Virus record (IMG/VR): IMGVR_UViG_3300045738_002140
Span: 1-64,000 of that record
Strand: one strand, 5' to 3'
Length of the DNA: 64,000 nucleotides
Origin: a virus
The position numbers and the translations under genes were made by a program. The notes under the pieces were generated by a model, which was not told the origin of the DNA, made no database searches, and saw only the letters and a list, made by a program, of their open reading frames with translations. This document shows, piece by piece, positions 10,301 through 18,188 of this stretch; within the stretch, counting starts at the first letter, position 1, and the number at the start of each line of letters is the position of its first letter.

Positions 10301-12178
10301 AGTCGACTAATAGATATGCAGTGGAAAGCAAGCTCGGCGATCGCTTCATCTAACATATCAGTAGAAGAACAGATAAAACTATACGAAAAGCTCGCCAAGT
10401 CCTCCACGGATCTTACCAATTCTAAATTGACAGAGACACAACAGATAACTGAATTTGGTCACGTAGTCGCAACGGCGATGAGAGAAATCGCAGCAGAGCA
10501 ACTAAGAAGAGGAGAAATAAGCACTGGCGAATATAGACAGCAAATAGGTGCAGAAAACGAAGCGGCCATACGAAACAGTCAATATGGTGGAAAGAATATG
10601 GGAAGATCTTTCGGCGGAGCATTACTCTATGACAATAAGGATATGCTAAGGGACTTCGACATGTTGATCGGGTCTTTGGCCGTTAACCTCAGGGATGGAG
10701 TAACAAACGCCTTCGAGGAGGCCATATATGGATCCAAAAAACTCAAGGAGGCATTTGCCGATATGTTTAAGGATCTTGCTAAGTCAATCCTTAGCGGTAT
10801 GATGAAGATGGCTTTCCAGAGATTGTTCGGGGCAATGGCTGGCGCAGCCATGGGAACTGGATCGGGTTGGGCACGAGGAGGACTCGTAGAAGGAGGATCA
10901 GGGGTTAGGGATGACGTACCGGCCAGATTAATGGGCGGAGAATTCGTTGTAAAAAAATCCATGGTAGACAAATATGGATCAGGATTTCTTGCCGCGCTTA
11001 ACTCAGGGTCCATACGAACAGCAGCGGGAGGGGGATCTTCCGAAGGCGCGGGATATAACGACTCAAAAACAGGAAAAGTTAAATACGAAGATGGCGAACA
11101 ACACCCGATGGCGAATAGGTATGTGTATAATAATCCAACAAAGCCCACAGAGGGACACTTTGAAGTTGACCCAAGAATGTCAGCCTATGCTTTGACTGAC
11201 CCAGATAATCCGCAAAACGATCTCAAGTTTGAGAGATATGAAAATCTGACTAATTACATAGAAGAAAAAGAAGAGTACGAAAAGATGAAGGCCGAAGCGC
11301 TGCAGCAATTTGAAGACAACAAGAGAAGACAAGCAAGAGGAGCATTGATACAAACAGCTATGACTTTTGCCATCATGGGCCTAGCTAATAAAATTACGAG
11401 TTGGCAGGCAGGAAAAAATAATGACGTCGTAGCAAAATATAACCGAGGAGAAACACTAACCCCCAAGGAAATGAAGAGGCTAGAGGGTGCGGTCAATGGA
11501 CCATTAGGGCGACATATGGATCCAACGGTAAGAGCAAATCTTCGAGAGGATTTTTCTGTCCACGGCGGTAGCGAAGGGAACATGGGGGGCTTTAATAGGA
11601 ATTTCAGAGCTAACAATGATCTGATGCCCGGAGGAGGCAAGATAAACGCTAGGTACGTACCCGGCTCATGGGGCGGTGGAACAGGGGCCACAGGTCCAAG
11701 AGGGGATACGGTTGGGGACTTTTTCGGTGGGAAAGATTGGACGCAAAAAAGTTATTTTCATAATCCAACAGGGGCTAAGGCGTTTAAACCGCAGGCCCAT
11801 GGAGGAATACACCCGTCCGACAATATTCCCGCAATGTTAACTGGTGGGGAGTTTGTGATGAACAAGGGCGTTGTCGACAAATACGGCATAGACTTCTTCA
11901 ATAGGCTAAATCAAGGAAACGTTTCAGCCTTCCAATCCGGAGGCCTAGTGGGCGGAAGTGATGCCTCTCCTGTCGCCGGCGGAGGCGCAGGGGAAATGAC
12001 CAACAACATCACTATCACGGTGAATATTGACAAGGACGGAAATACGAACTCAAATACAGAGGGCGGAACAGATGAGAGCAGCGGAAAACAACTCGCAAAG
12101 AGGGTTCACCAAGTTGTTATCGGAACCCTCATTGAAGAGAAGCGTCCCGGCGGTCTTCTGTATGGTGCGGGGGTCTAG
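1343..12178 (+). CDS. Tail tape measure protein, 3611 aa
   Basis: This is the tape measure, which sits in the tail tube and sets tail length. Residues about 40-390 match the pattern of the TP901-type tape measure core (VEKSLKDINVILGL, GETGQSFAELAKSATEFSRQG, SFKTIFTRIQRP). Hydrophobic helices are visible near 428-452 and 1152-1173, as expected for a protein that may enter the host membrane. SGGFIPNF-type motifs recur. Near the C-terminus are two copies (about 3177 and 3486) of the GG...DDVPARLMGGEFVV...VDKYG motif common at tape measure ends. Gly/Ser/Ala-rich linkers fill 2040-2170. At 3611 residues it is about four times lambda gpH. The start has a strong AAGGAAAAAGGAG site. It converges on the next gene with a 4-base overlap of stop codons. 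Confidence 0.95.
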   Translation: MAELPTTLRVGVTIDRASLSRAERDVQRSFRNIQKLAKSGKLLGSAYTAPLGRITHSADEFTKSLEASNARVLAFGASAGAIYAVEAAFSALVRKTIEVEKSLKDINVILGLTSSDLRGFSRDLFKIAGETGQSFAELAKSATEFSRQGLGAAETLRRTRDAMILARLAGMDVIASTEALTAAMNTFNDTALTSTVIVNKLANVDAKFAVSSEDLAEAIKRVGSSAIAAGVSFDSLLATITAAQQKTARGGRVIGNSFKTIFTRIQRPRVIKQLQDMGVAVKDMSGNMKPAMEILQNFASTYDNLSDSQKALTAEMLGGVFQVNVLKATMSDLSSEYSIYSQALKVAANTTNEAVDRNEELNKTLAALLNETLNNVTAFAAAIGKTSVGPAIEKILGTINSIIEAFTIKDPESWGAKLGEGLLSGIGKVLSGPGLILLAALLAKIGANFLKFTIKAVQTFTGLNAAAQEQASIQTVIQNILIKNPEIINKATASAEGLLAVENAMLKVMQSQNTAMASAATLSASMAANLTAATKLGGGRVGGKKGAKASGGFIPNFAMKTADRTEAIGAMVNGYEAGETKRAHIKGIGQIIYNSKETKKDVGLGQDAILPPKNSLGADRYKKAFEQMHGYDPYTASGGFVPNFTAPKTKPKTAAGSLTVPSSQFGGVALIVSKDLGFGKLGFTKEALAKGKITVPDSMMGIKSKQGKSGDVLNVTGIRQYVPQSLSHGDISDKSKNSRFDDMIKQPLGGAVRAIAQKLLKPATKENFPNINKIMKLVKKDKSGYPQFAGRIFEAAINTAIWSKDMAGSNTWDHNPNQFSGNNKAVTDALIGNKGKGRVGVHIASNKYIDSKLSGLGSDAALKSMRGKLTGTAQIRNSIQQKLNAVAKTSAVAQKKGSLTPNVAITKKGVVKSGKWASAGFIPNFADGLAAAVQREAASPGIAEGQVKVGHDKRLYASGGLGVFNSTEGNLGNAIDSHMSMGKNINAIQKAGASGGFIPNFAGEHPLNQWLRSSAGIRTEKDPTGAKGLGRTDLAKMQKAFDNLNKAVEKGPGAIDKAYKNFRKFGSAAGLSRHEMSSFHKSLRTMTSQLTEQAKIRKTNITAAKSTGKALERLKGTTIATSTATEGTARRAAATKAAVSGRGAAAAAGGGGMGGMGMMAAFMLPSMLTGMVGGATSTAVPGQGAVNTNRIMDAISGGVMKGMVSHMVAGALGDAMKKGFEGLGKKGMTAGQVGSMTGSRGFSGSRLTAAARARQAGGAAQGMMGRAGTSMLATKVGGKVASQAFKAVPYVGWAIAVADITSELADVFDQWNVNVRAAEGNLAQANFELTKTSETFNEFFKISADLNEMTQGYKKPDPFVIEEMKSRQMETLDRMDPKNRQAMIGAMKRGASTKELEHIAKRATEDAKRETDYGKVKLYAHRMRSAESKKTGEFSVAAGNDLLGKVTKAGITGTGINIAKDMARTISRMPFETIMPSGAVGPNVDLISRQNTIGGEKVTLGNAVTTFNAGDTDDEMVDAAKALFSSGSWTGGWKDSFKKLQEIMDKSADLGNWEDEVGEVSTQFYKQFDLILEAMGKENPATKAAVLKIRGNMKLLNTEDTEGSATVLYEMLTELNRSFNKGAGDLAEYQIALKLHNERLAQTRKNVVNFSDRMFAMSKVLQDFTNQMSFNINVTKMSTKAEMDRANMMEKFAGKKAGMFGNDLAMTQFNADVAFRQLDRQEVANEQGERMSSTVGVTKAMSEFAGKFAKVSGRMGQFGLSPSKLTEKERLAWDALADMEGLTDSFSGGFVKGQVHLNEFITGLENSNKMMSGIYTGAIHPSAAGVPAELKQFTKEDKGLKERLNAQQHLVKSLKQISADGRANLELNQRSTNIERKNVYDRMKEGMEVQRIQREVSWGGGFQANLMATSLDHAFKIQDKANLVKHFGSDSAVGKQLQAETDFAMSKQLKTLGYRESDIDPTAKKRMIQTSAENMMRLGKMYGIKMDPEVAARRAAMQFQATFKEESPAELIRRYLQDNVAPMEAMKKMGDAAVGSGIFVVPGKGAIMQSYGPQAGGKSSRTSPGPGSGGSAQGTNVAGTISGAGSSTSTFLSSVSQALARAAKVFQAGASAQSSQGMSQASSQPSGLATGSGTSRSRPQSQRGQSANANQAGAGNAQSAGGSTQLSLRPDGSPRLMPPIPKKNKFDVELVAAELFEARLLKFGSVDFDSSARPFDPGTRARKDLDFELKEGDQALFPEKAISLIMSQLERGAPGHFKEGITDFTEEVKKWLREQYDLGPEQPTAPMVGPINKPGSPTGPKKGGGGTGAAGAVFGMAMAMRNLPEFKDLDPMAQLKLADEVFKQYGPGGIWFFSDPAARQLLPLMLNKSGVSLPRGFSSTGGGGGKSGGGKLRVVPTRPNKSQLPSGGGNTAATGAAKGKGKPAHVPNWESTGVTILTEEMQRDPHNEWYDHAKFGPRHLNPAWKGGRIKGSDGKIKNYPKYKKPTKKQSSLGSSSTTMTTSTGASLGIHSPSPQSSLDIPNLLNQIAVATAASVELLKKIEPHLHGSQGIGASGVSINNALNTGGVIPNVLGQMKKDTAIFAQVTPNIKKIGDIQRATHLGRLGAAGATAAKEYGITQLPGKWTDPNNVAAGPTKHDDLQAWFDLIKKEMGAELFDSIFEGIGAHRGPAGAVIKPGTPGLSSIPTMQNAAGDKLVDWKELDKILVSHSTRIRKEVEAAHKHAIMAAPFPDTTGPYGRPVGATQAGSLKTGIDDTVDGKVVGPAADTTGLGGALGRFFRLMFGKNKGPLTPKQGFVTPGGKPAVGEYEDTPLSYSSGTKGLLEFFRKNSSKFDADVIADVVKAIEARMPANQEKIKLQTTLDKILDEGFRGKGRSGGYGSPEMRFDSSGRDDPESFKDFEKARDLWIKTIEELKKKIKDLPDTKQPEEVRVDTSTRSMLIGSMQKQHGIGGSSQLTDASAIADKFKSLTTEDKSRDLMAGGGFTAQSRLIDMQWKASSAIASSNISVEEQIKLYEKLAKSSTDLTNSKLTETQQITEFGHVVATAMREIAAEQLRRGEISTGEYRQQIGAENEAAIRNSQYGGKNMGRSFGGALLYDNKDMLRDFDMLIGSLAVNLRDGVTNAFEEAIYGSKKLKEAFADMFKDLAKSILSGMMKMAFQRLFGAMAGAAMGTGSGWARGGLVEGGSGVRDDVPARLMGGEFVVKKSMVDKYGSGFLAALNSGSIRTAAGGGSSEGAGYNDSKTGKVKYEDGEQHPMANRYVYNNPTKPTEGHFEVDPRMSAYALTDPDNPQNDLKFERYENLTNYIEEKEEYEKMKAEALQQFEDNKRRQARGALIQTAMTFAIMGLANKITSWQAGKNNDVVAKYNRGETLTPKEMKRLEGAVNGPLGRHMDPTVRANLREDFSVHGGSEGNMGGFNRNFRANNDLMPGGGKINARYVPGSWGGGTGATGPRGDTVGDFFGGKDWTQKSYFHNPTGAKAFKPQAHGGIHPSDNIPAMLTGGEFVMNKGVVDKYGIDFFNRLNQGNVSAFQSGGLVGGSDASPVAGGGAGEMTNNITITVNIDKDGNTNSNTEGGTDESSGKQLAKRVHQVVIGTLIEEKRPGGLLYGAGV
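2987..4347 (+). repeat. Dispersed SGGFIPNF motif repeats inside the tape measure
   Basis: The octapeptide appears at about 2990-3016 (SGGFIPNFA), 3250-3276 (SGGFVPNFT), 4093-4120 (SAGFIPNFA) and 4321-4347 (SGGFIPNFA), with a diverged copy near 9034 (TGGVIPNVL). The copies are separated by unrelated sequence, so this is a repeated short motif and not a tandem array. Its role is unknown. Confidence 0.8.
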
Positions 12179-12957
12179 GGGGAAGACGGTTTTTCTGAGA
12201 TCAAGGCGGAGTTGGAAATCTTAGCTATGTCGTGTATAGACTCTGTCATGTTCTGTGGTAGCTCAGCCTTCACTATCGCTTGTTTTTTTGTTTTTGCATT
12301 TTCATCGTTTGGGGGGGCAACAAGCACATTCGGTCGTCTCAGATATCCGCACCCCGGGTTTGCAATTATTATATTTGTTATTCTGCCATTTTCTACTTCC
12401 GCATATGCTTCCGCTTTAAATCCAAAAAAAGCGTCGCAAGGGGGGACTATGTCTATAGGTGGTGGATTTTTGTATCCTTCTCCTCCATCAAAAATAATAA
12501 ATCCAAAAATGTTATTGAATGGACTATAATCTTTTAAGTCTTGCAGGTCTGTTATTTCATCAAATCTTAAATTATCCGGAAGATCTCTTAGGAAGTTCTT
12601 TAAAGTTATAATTTTTTCTGTGCATTCTTCACATTTCTTTTCGAGAGAGATCATAAATGCAAGGTCTAGCTCCTTGAGGAGAAAATCTCTTTTTCTTTTT
12701 ATTGCTGCTGTTTTTTCGATAATCACGTTGTGTCTCTCGTCAAAGCTTAGTGCTCCTCTCTCGTCTACGCTGTACGCATCTGCAGTTACTCCTTCGCTTT
12801 GTCTTTTGTCGTGTTCTAGGAAGAAGTGTTTTTTTATTTTCAAGTTTCCGTAAAGCTGCTCCACCCTCTTGAGGGCTTCCTGCTCATGTGTTTCTATGGA
12901 AAAAGATAGATTCTTTTTCGTACCGTCTTCGAGAAATATGATTAAATTATTATTCAT
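12175..12957 (-). CDS. Tail-fibre-assembly-like protein with GxGYxxPP motifs
   Basis: The product is 260 residues from ATG 12957, two bases after the stop of the J-like gene. The longer frame would start inside that gene and is not preferred. Residues about 85-125 (KRKRDFLLKELDLAF... FLRDLPDNLRF) follow the R..LL...D...L.D.P layout of small phage tail-fibre assembly proteins (DUF4376-like). The C-terminal half has two GxGYxxPP elements (GGEGYKNPPPIDIV, NPGCGYLRRPNVLV), a beta-repeat motif common in phage fibre and baseplate proteins. As last gene of the tip operon it probably folds or attaches a receptor-binding part. The family match is by motif layout only. Confidence 0.55.
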   Translation of the reverse strand: MNNNLIIFLEDGTKKNLSFSIETHEQEALKRVEQLYGNLKIKKHFFLEHDKRQSEGVTADAYSVDERGALSFDERHNVIIEKTAAIKRKRDFLLKELDLAFMISLEKKCEECTEKIITLKNFLRDLPDNLRFDEITDLQDLKDYSPFNNIFGFIIFDGGEGYKNPPPIDIVPPCDAFFGFKAEAYAEVENGRITNIIIANPGCGYLRRPNVLVAPPNDENAKTKKQAIVKAELPQNMTESIHDIAKISNSALISEKPSSP

Positions 12958-12958
12958 T

Positions 12959-15900
12959 TTAACATCCTGCAGCGATATTGTTCTCCCAATCGTTGGTCTC
13001 ATTTAAGGCTGCGCTCTTGCTTATCACTCTAAAATAGGCTTCATCTAAATAGCTTGCATCTATGAGCTTGCCCATGTGCACATCAAAATATGTTGTGGTT
13101 TTCGCCATACCCCCGAAACCTTGTCCGAAGCCAGCGGGGTGATGCTCGTATTCAGGGTTGCTTTGAAGAAGGGGATAACCCTCTCCCCACCCGTACTCGG
13201 TGCCTGATCCGTCTGGGTCGGGGTCCATCCAAGAATTAGGCTGGTCCTCTCCATCTGGGGAAGAGTATATGGTTCTTGCAAAATTAACGAATGAGTCGTT
13301 TGGTAATCTATATGTGGCGTTTCTTGCATTGCTTCCTATCACGGCATAATCTGCGTCAGGAGGGGTTGCGTCGGTAGCAATATGTACCCTGAACCTCTTA
13401 AAGTCTTTCCCTGCTGTCATATTGGCATAAGTAACGGGGCTGGCGGATTTCAGGCCACCTTCGAGATAGGCCTGAACAAAGCCGCAATAATAAGAGACAA
13501 CAGGCCCCGGGACGTATTCTCCGGCCGCGTTCAGTTTAAGTATTCTGTAGAACCAGTACGGACCGTAAAATTGTTCTTCTAGGTTCGAACATTCAAATCT
13601 TCTAAATCCATAAAGCCCTTGACTTGCTCCGTATTCATTAGCCGGCCCGTTTGGAGGGATCTCTTCTACACACGTTATGCCTCTGCCTATCCAGTCTCCG
13701 TTTTTCTTGAGCCTTATCCATATGTTCGTCCCCTGCCCAACTAGTCCATACAGTGTGTCTGTGGAAAATGTTATTTTTACTTTATTGGATATTTGCATCT
13801 CTTGCTCTTCATGATAGGATTCGTCTAACCTGTCCCTGCCTAGCGAAAAGTTATCAAGAAAGCCCATACATATATTAAGTTCTTGAGCGAGCCTTATTGT
13901 GTCTCTTTTGGGGGTTACTGTTATCGGGTTGTCTTCAGTCGTAAACTTCATTGCCTCAACCCCTCCCAGCAGCGAACCATCGGTTTTTACTACATACCCG
14001 TCACTGTTAACCTGTTTGCCTGCGATATCCGATGCGGGGTCAATGTTGGTGGTCGTAGGCCACGCGTAGACATAGCCTCCAGCAACATCTCCGCCAGAGC
14101 ATGACCATTCCGAATGGTCTATTTTTGTGAACAGTATTCTTATGTCTCTGTTGAGCTCTATGTTTTGTACTGAGCAAGTCCAATTGGCTGTGGGGCATTC
14201 CGTGAGGGTTTCCCAGTCTGTGAGGATGGGGGCGGGTATTAACTTGTCGTGCACCCTGTGTATATCGTATCCGTCTGCATTGCTCCAAGCTCCCGTAGAT
14301 GGATCTCCAGAATATGTTGATAGAATGCCTCCGGATGAGCTATTTAGATATTCATCATGGGCCTCAACTACTATATCGAATTCTCTCCTTGGGCCGCCGG
14401 GTACGGAAAGATGCTCTGCAAAGCCTAGTGTGAAAAACATTGTGCCTTGCTCTGCGGCTGGCCTAAAGCTCCTTATCTCATAGAAGATCGTGCTGTGCGG
14501 AGTATTGTTACTCGATGGTTCCCTGAGGGTTATCCTGTATGAAAGGTTACTGCTAAACGAGGACCCCTCTATGATTGATGCTAGCCAAGAAAAAGACAAA
14601 CCATTGGCTGGGTCGTTCGGAACCTCTTCTTTGGGGCACTCTTCGGAATCGGGGATTGTTGAGTCACCAGTTATTCTTCTGCCTGCAAGGTTGTCGTCCA
14701 CGTCTGATGAGAATCCTAAACCGTGGATAGTAATGTCTTCTATCGGTCTTACGTCTGATACGTGTTGAGTATCGTTGACGCTATAGGTTGAATGAAAACC
14801 CTGAACGTTAACTGCGAAAACCCTAAATCTATAGTGTCCTTCCTTGCTGGGGATAAAAGTTCCATGATGCCCTGCACCGTTATCCCAATGTGGTGTTCCG
14901 ATTAGGAACTCTGGGTTTGGTATTTTTTGGTTGTTTGCGCCGCCGGCCGAGCTGGAGCTGTCATTTATTGTTGAAAGCCACGAGGAGACACCTAGTTCGG
15001 CAAGGGTGTATCTTGCATCGAAATCTTGCGCAATCCAATGTTCTGGTGCTGATCCAGTTCCTGCGAACTTTAAATAAACATAATAAGTATTTAATCCCTT
15101 TCTGCAGGTTGCGTTAGCATTGGAGCTACAGTGGATCATTTTATATTTAATTTCTTTAGTGTGGCAGTTCGTGCATGGCGAATGAACGCTCAATTGCACG
15201 CTTGAGTTTCCTTCTATAGATGGGGTAAAGGTAACAGTCGAATCCTCGAAGCTAAGCCCGTGCTCTACGGAGTTGTATTTTTCTTCGTTATATTCTATAC
15301 CCGCAACATTGAATTTATTTGCCTCTGCTTCTTCAACGGATATTATCCTGTAGAGACTCGTTGTGCTCATTGCTTCCTCAAAGTCTGAAGCGTTGTAGTC
15401 TGTGCCTACCGGCTCTATCATCCAAACGCAACCTTGTTCTATGGTATAATCTGTATCATTAAAGGTCTCGCTTATAACAATAGCGTCGTGCTTTGTCCAT
15501 GGGTTTCCGATGCTGGTCCCCGGCACCACTGATGACCCTTGAAAGGTATGGCTCTGTATTTGCGGACGTCTTATGTCGTCTAGATCATCGCTGCTGCTTA
15601 TGTCTACGATGGCCGGATCGTAATTGTAGGACGGGGTTAATAGGGTCAGTTTATATGTCCTGTTGTCATCTATTGTGTCTGAGATTTCTCCCTTTGGGCA
15701 ATCAAAAATAATGGTCGTTGTCCCGCTGGCTACGCTGTAAGACGCTATCCTCCCCGCTCTTCTTTTGGTGTTCCTGTTGGAGTCGGAAACGTTTATGACG
15801 TCCCCGGGTTTTAGGAAGGAGGCCTCTATGCCTGCCGTAAAGCTTACGCTTTCGGTTTCTAGATTTTCTGTAAAGATAACCCATCTTCCTAGCCTTGCTG

Positions 15901-17518
15901 CTTGCCCTCTGCTGGTGCAGCCGAAGGCTGCCATTTCGGTTTCTCTTATTCCGTATTTTCTTATTCCATCTACGTCTTCTGCGTATTCTATTGCTGGCTT
16001 GTAAAAATTTTCTTTATCATTGTAGCGTATTATAGCTACTGTATGTCGTACTTTTGTGCTGCTATTTTGGTAAGCAAAATTTCCATCTTCTACGCTTGCA
16101 TTAGTAAATTGATAAACCGCTTCCTTTGGGGCGTCTTGTATCGCATAAATGTGTCCTGCGGAATAATAGGCCATACCCCTAAAAATAGAAGAGATATCAT
16201 TTACAACCTTGAACGCCTCTGCTCTCGTCGTTATGTAAAGATTGCATGTGAATCTTGGCTCAAAACCGCCAAAGCCATCTGCAACCATCTGGTCGCAGTA
16301 TCTAGCTATTTCGTATAACGTCCACTTATCAACTAAGTTTGGGTTTATATTTTTTCCAAGGCCGTATCTTCTGTTGGTTATAAGGTCATAAAAAATCCAA
16401 GCGGGGTTGTCTGTATAATAAGGTACAGCGTTTCCATCTCCTGCGGTTGTTTCTCCTTTAAATAATCCGTTCCAAACTGGACCAGAAGCTGGACCAGAGT
16501 ATGTTTTCATTATGTGATCATAATTACTGGGAATTTTCACCCTCATTCCTTCTGTTTCAAAGGCTCGATCAGGAATAGAACTAAAATATTCTCCTTGGAA
16601 CTTGGAGCCAACTAAGGCTGCGTTTGGGTATGCAAATTTAAGCCCATATATTTCCGTTATGCTGTCTACAAATGTTACATTTTTTATGTCTGTAGTTTCT
16701 GCTTCTACTGTTACTCTTTCTAGTTTTATTTCCCACCCCAAGAAGGAGTTTGCTTGGGTCAAGTCTACGTTGTCTTGGTCAATGTATTGTAGGGTAACCC
16801 TTACTGACTTTATAAAACCAGCAGTAGATTTTCCTTTTATTGTGTATAGGGACCCTTCTGGCGGGGCAAGATATGCCACGCCCTCTGCTGTGCCGTCATT
16901 AAAGATGGGCTTGTATTTTATGTCAAACTGTACAGCTGTGTCTTTTATGTCTCCAATCTTCTCCCAAACTTCTCTTTCTATTGCGTATAGAGCATTTACT
17001 TTTATATTAACTTCTATTTTGGCACATTCTGGATTTAGTATTCTGTAAATCTTTGGAAAAACCGAACCCGTAAGCACACCTTCTCTTGCTGTTGGGCCTC
17101 TTAGTCTTTCGCTTATGGTTCTTGTTCTTGTGGTTTCTGGGCTAACGCCTCCACCCACGTCTAGCTTTCCGTTTGGCTCCCCTTCTGTGTCGTATATTTC
17201 AAATTGTTGAAAGTTCGCTAATCCCTGAGCATCTACAACTGGAACCTGATTCCAGTAAATGGACCTATAGGTTCCTTTTGGGTTTGTGCTGCCCACGCCT
17301 TTAGCCCATGAGGTATATTGGTAACCGCTTACCCCTAGGTCTGTGTCTATCGAATAGCCTATCTGGCCCTCTTCGGCTTTGAACTTGTGTTCGCCACTTA
17401 TCAAGCCTTGAATTAATCCTTCAGACAAAAGATCGATAGTGTCTATCCTTGTCACAGAATAGGCCCTTACGGTCTGTCCGTCGATAACGTGTTCTATGCC
17501 TTCTGATACTTCTTCCAT
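12959..17518 (-). CDS. J: Tail tip attachment protein, lambda J-like
   Basis: The 1519-residue protein is the central tail fibre and host-specificity protein of lambda-type tails (lambda gpJ is 1132 aa). The N-terminal IDLLSEGLIQGLISGEHKF matches the J hallmark at the tube-proximal end. It is followed by the conserved tip body, for example WIFYDLITNRRYGLG and AFKVVNDISSIFRGMAYYSAG at about 380-460. The distal part, about 800-1500, is Ser/Thr/Gly-rich with beta and fibronectin-like character and is the likely receptor-contact region; it is longer than in lambda. It follows I and K directly, exactly as in the lambda operon. The start ATG 17518 is four bases after the stop of the I-like gene. 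Confidence 0.92.
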   Translation of the reverse strand: MEEVSEGIEHVIDGQTVRAYSVTRIDTIDLLSEGLIQGLISGEHKFKAEEGQIGYSIDTDLGVSGYQYTSWAKGVGSTNPKGTYRSIYWNQVPVVDAQGLANFQQFEIYDTEGEPNGKLDVGGGVSPETTRTRTISERLRGPTAREGVLTGSVFPKIYRILNPECAKIEVNIKVNALYAIEREVWEKIGDIKDTAVQFDIKYKPIFNDGTAEGVAYLAPPEGSLYTIKGKSTAGFIKSVRVTLQYIDQDNVDLTQANSFLGWEIKLERVTVEAETTDIKNVTFVDSITEIYGLKFAYPNAALVGSKFQGEYFSSIPDRAFETEGMRVKIPSNYDHIMKTYSGPASGPVWNGLFKGETTAGDGNAVPYYTDNPAWIFYDLITNRRYGLGKNINPNLVDKWTLYEIARYCDQMVADGFGGFEPRFTCNLYITTRAEAFKVVNDISSIFRGMAYYSAGHIYAIQDAPKEAVYQFTNASVEDGNFAYQNSSTKVRHTVAIIRYNDKENFYKPAIEYAEDVDGIRKYGIRETEMAAFGCTSRGQAARLGRWVIFTENLETESVSFTAGIEASFLKPGDVINVSDSNRNTKRRAGRIASYSVASGTTTIIFDCPKGEISDTIDDNRTYKLTLLTPSYNYDPAIVDISSSDDLDDIRRPQIQSHTFQGSSVVPGTSIGNPWTKHDAIVISETFNDTDYTIEQGCVWMIEPVGTDYNASDFEEAMSTTSLYRIISVEEAEANKFNVAGIEYNEEKYNSVEHGLSFEDSTVTFTPSIEGNSSVQLSVHSPCTNCHTKEIKYKMIHCSSNANATCRKGLNTYYVYLKFAGTGSAPEHWIAQDFDARYTLAELGVSSWLSTINDSSSSAGGANNQKIPNPEFLIGTPHWDNGAGHHGTFIPSKEGHYRFRVFAVNVQGFHSTYSVNDTQHVSDVRPIEDITIHGLGFSSDVDDNLAGRRITGDSTIPDSEECPKEEVPNDPANGLSFSWLASIIEGSSFSSNLSYRITLREPSSNNTPHSTIFYEIRSFRPAAEQGTMFFTLGFAEHLSVPGGPRREFDIVVEAHDEYLNSSSGGILSTYSGDPSTGAWSNADGYDIHRVHDKLIPAPILTDWETLTECPTANWTCSVQNIELNRDIRILFTKIDHSEWSCSGGDVAGGYVYAWPTTTNIDPASDIAGKQVNSDGYVVKTDGSLLGGVEAMKFTTEDNPITVTPKRDTIRLAQELNICMGFLDNFSLGRDRLDESYHEEQEMQISNKVKITFSTDTLYGLVGQGTNIWIRLKKNGDWIGRGITCVEEIPPNGPANEYGASQGLYGFRRFECSNLEEQFYGPYWFYRILKLNAAGEYVPGPVVSYYCGFVQAYLEGGLKSASPVTYANMTAGKDFKRFRVHIATDATPPDADYAVIGSNARNATYRLPNDSFVNFARTIYSSPDGEDQPNSWMDPDPDGSGTEYGWGEGYPLLQSNPEYEHHPAGFGQGFGGMAKTTTYFDVHMGKLIDASYLDEAYFRVISKSAALNETNDWENNIAAGC

Positions 17519-17522
17519 GGCT

Positions 17523-18188
17523 TTATGATGTTATGTTGCTTCCTTCATCTTCGGAGTCTCTGTATATTATATCATAAGACGCGCCTACTACTTGGGACCC
17601 TATCATTAATTTTCCATATAGCACAGGGACCGGACCACCTTCGTTCACTGTGTTCTGCGGGCCGTTAAAAAGATATGATGATCTTTTGTTAACTTGTTGT
17701 ATTTCTCTAAAGTCTTCGAATTCTGGAGGCTCCGTTAACATGCTGGAAATTCCTTGGAATATAAGTCCTGCCCCCATAACGGCCATCCCTACTCCCCATC
17801 CAAAAAAGAGGCCACCAATCATCAGGATAACACCGATTATGATTAGCAGGGTTTCCCAGAAGCCTGAGTCTGACCCTTCCACGACGGGTATAATATCTAT
17901 ACTCTTTATGTTTTTTCTTTTTAGGGTTAGCTCTGAGTTTTTTATGCTTTCTGGTTCGTCTACTGAGAGCTCGTGTTTTTCTTGATTTATTATATCTTCG
18001 TTGTTTACAAGCACTCTATATTTTATGTTCTTTTTTTCATTTTTAAGTAAATTTTTATAAAGTTTTCTACCACTGCATATTTCAATAGCGTGAAGTGCTT
18101 CGCTAACACTGCCAATTGCCATGTCAAAGGTTTTTCCTACCTTGTCTCCAAGGACTCCGTGGAGTGTTATTTTTGTTAAGGATTTCAT
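17523..18188 (-). CDS. I: Tail assembly protein, lambda I-like
   Basis: The 221-residue protein resembles lambda gpI. Residues 1-105 form a ubiquitin-like beta-grasp region. Residues 108-150 are a glycine-rich hydrophobic stretch (ETLLIIIGVILMIGGLFFGW) that could insert in a membrane. The C-terminal signature YLFNGPQNTVNEGGPVPVLYG, followed by MIGSQVV, is nearly diagnostic for gpI. gpI acts in tail-tip assembly with gpK and gpJ. The ATG shares one base with the stop of the K-like gene (TAATG), so translation is probably coupled. Confidence 0.9.
   Translation of the reverse strand: MKSLTKITLHGVLGDKVGKTFDMAIGSVSEALHAIEICSGRKLYKNLLKNEKKNIKYRVLVNNEDIINQEKHELSVDEPESIKNSELTLKRKNIKSIDIIPVVEGSDSGFWETLLIIIGVILMIGGLFFGWGVGMAVMGAGLIFQGISSMLTEPPEFEDFREIQQVNKRSSYLFNGPQNTVNEGGPVPVLYGKLMIGSQVVGASYDIIYRDSEDEGSNITS

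Noticed and set aside
1588-12000. Many long minus-strand frames opposite the tape measure
   Set aside because: They are shadows of a strongly supported gene and show only Ser/Leu/Pro-rich sequence with no motifs.
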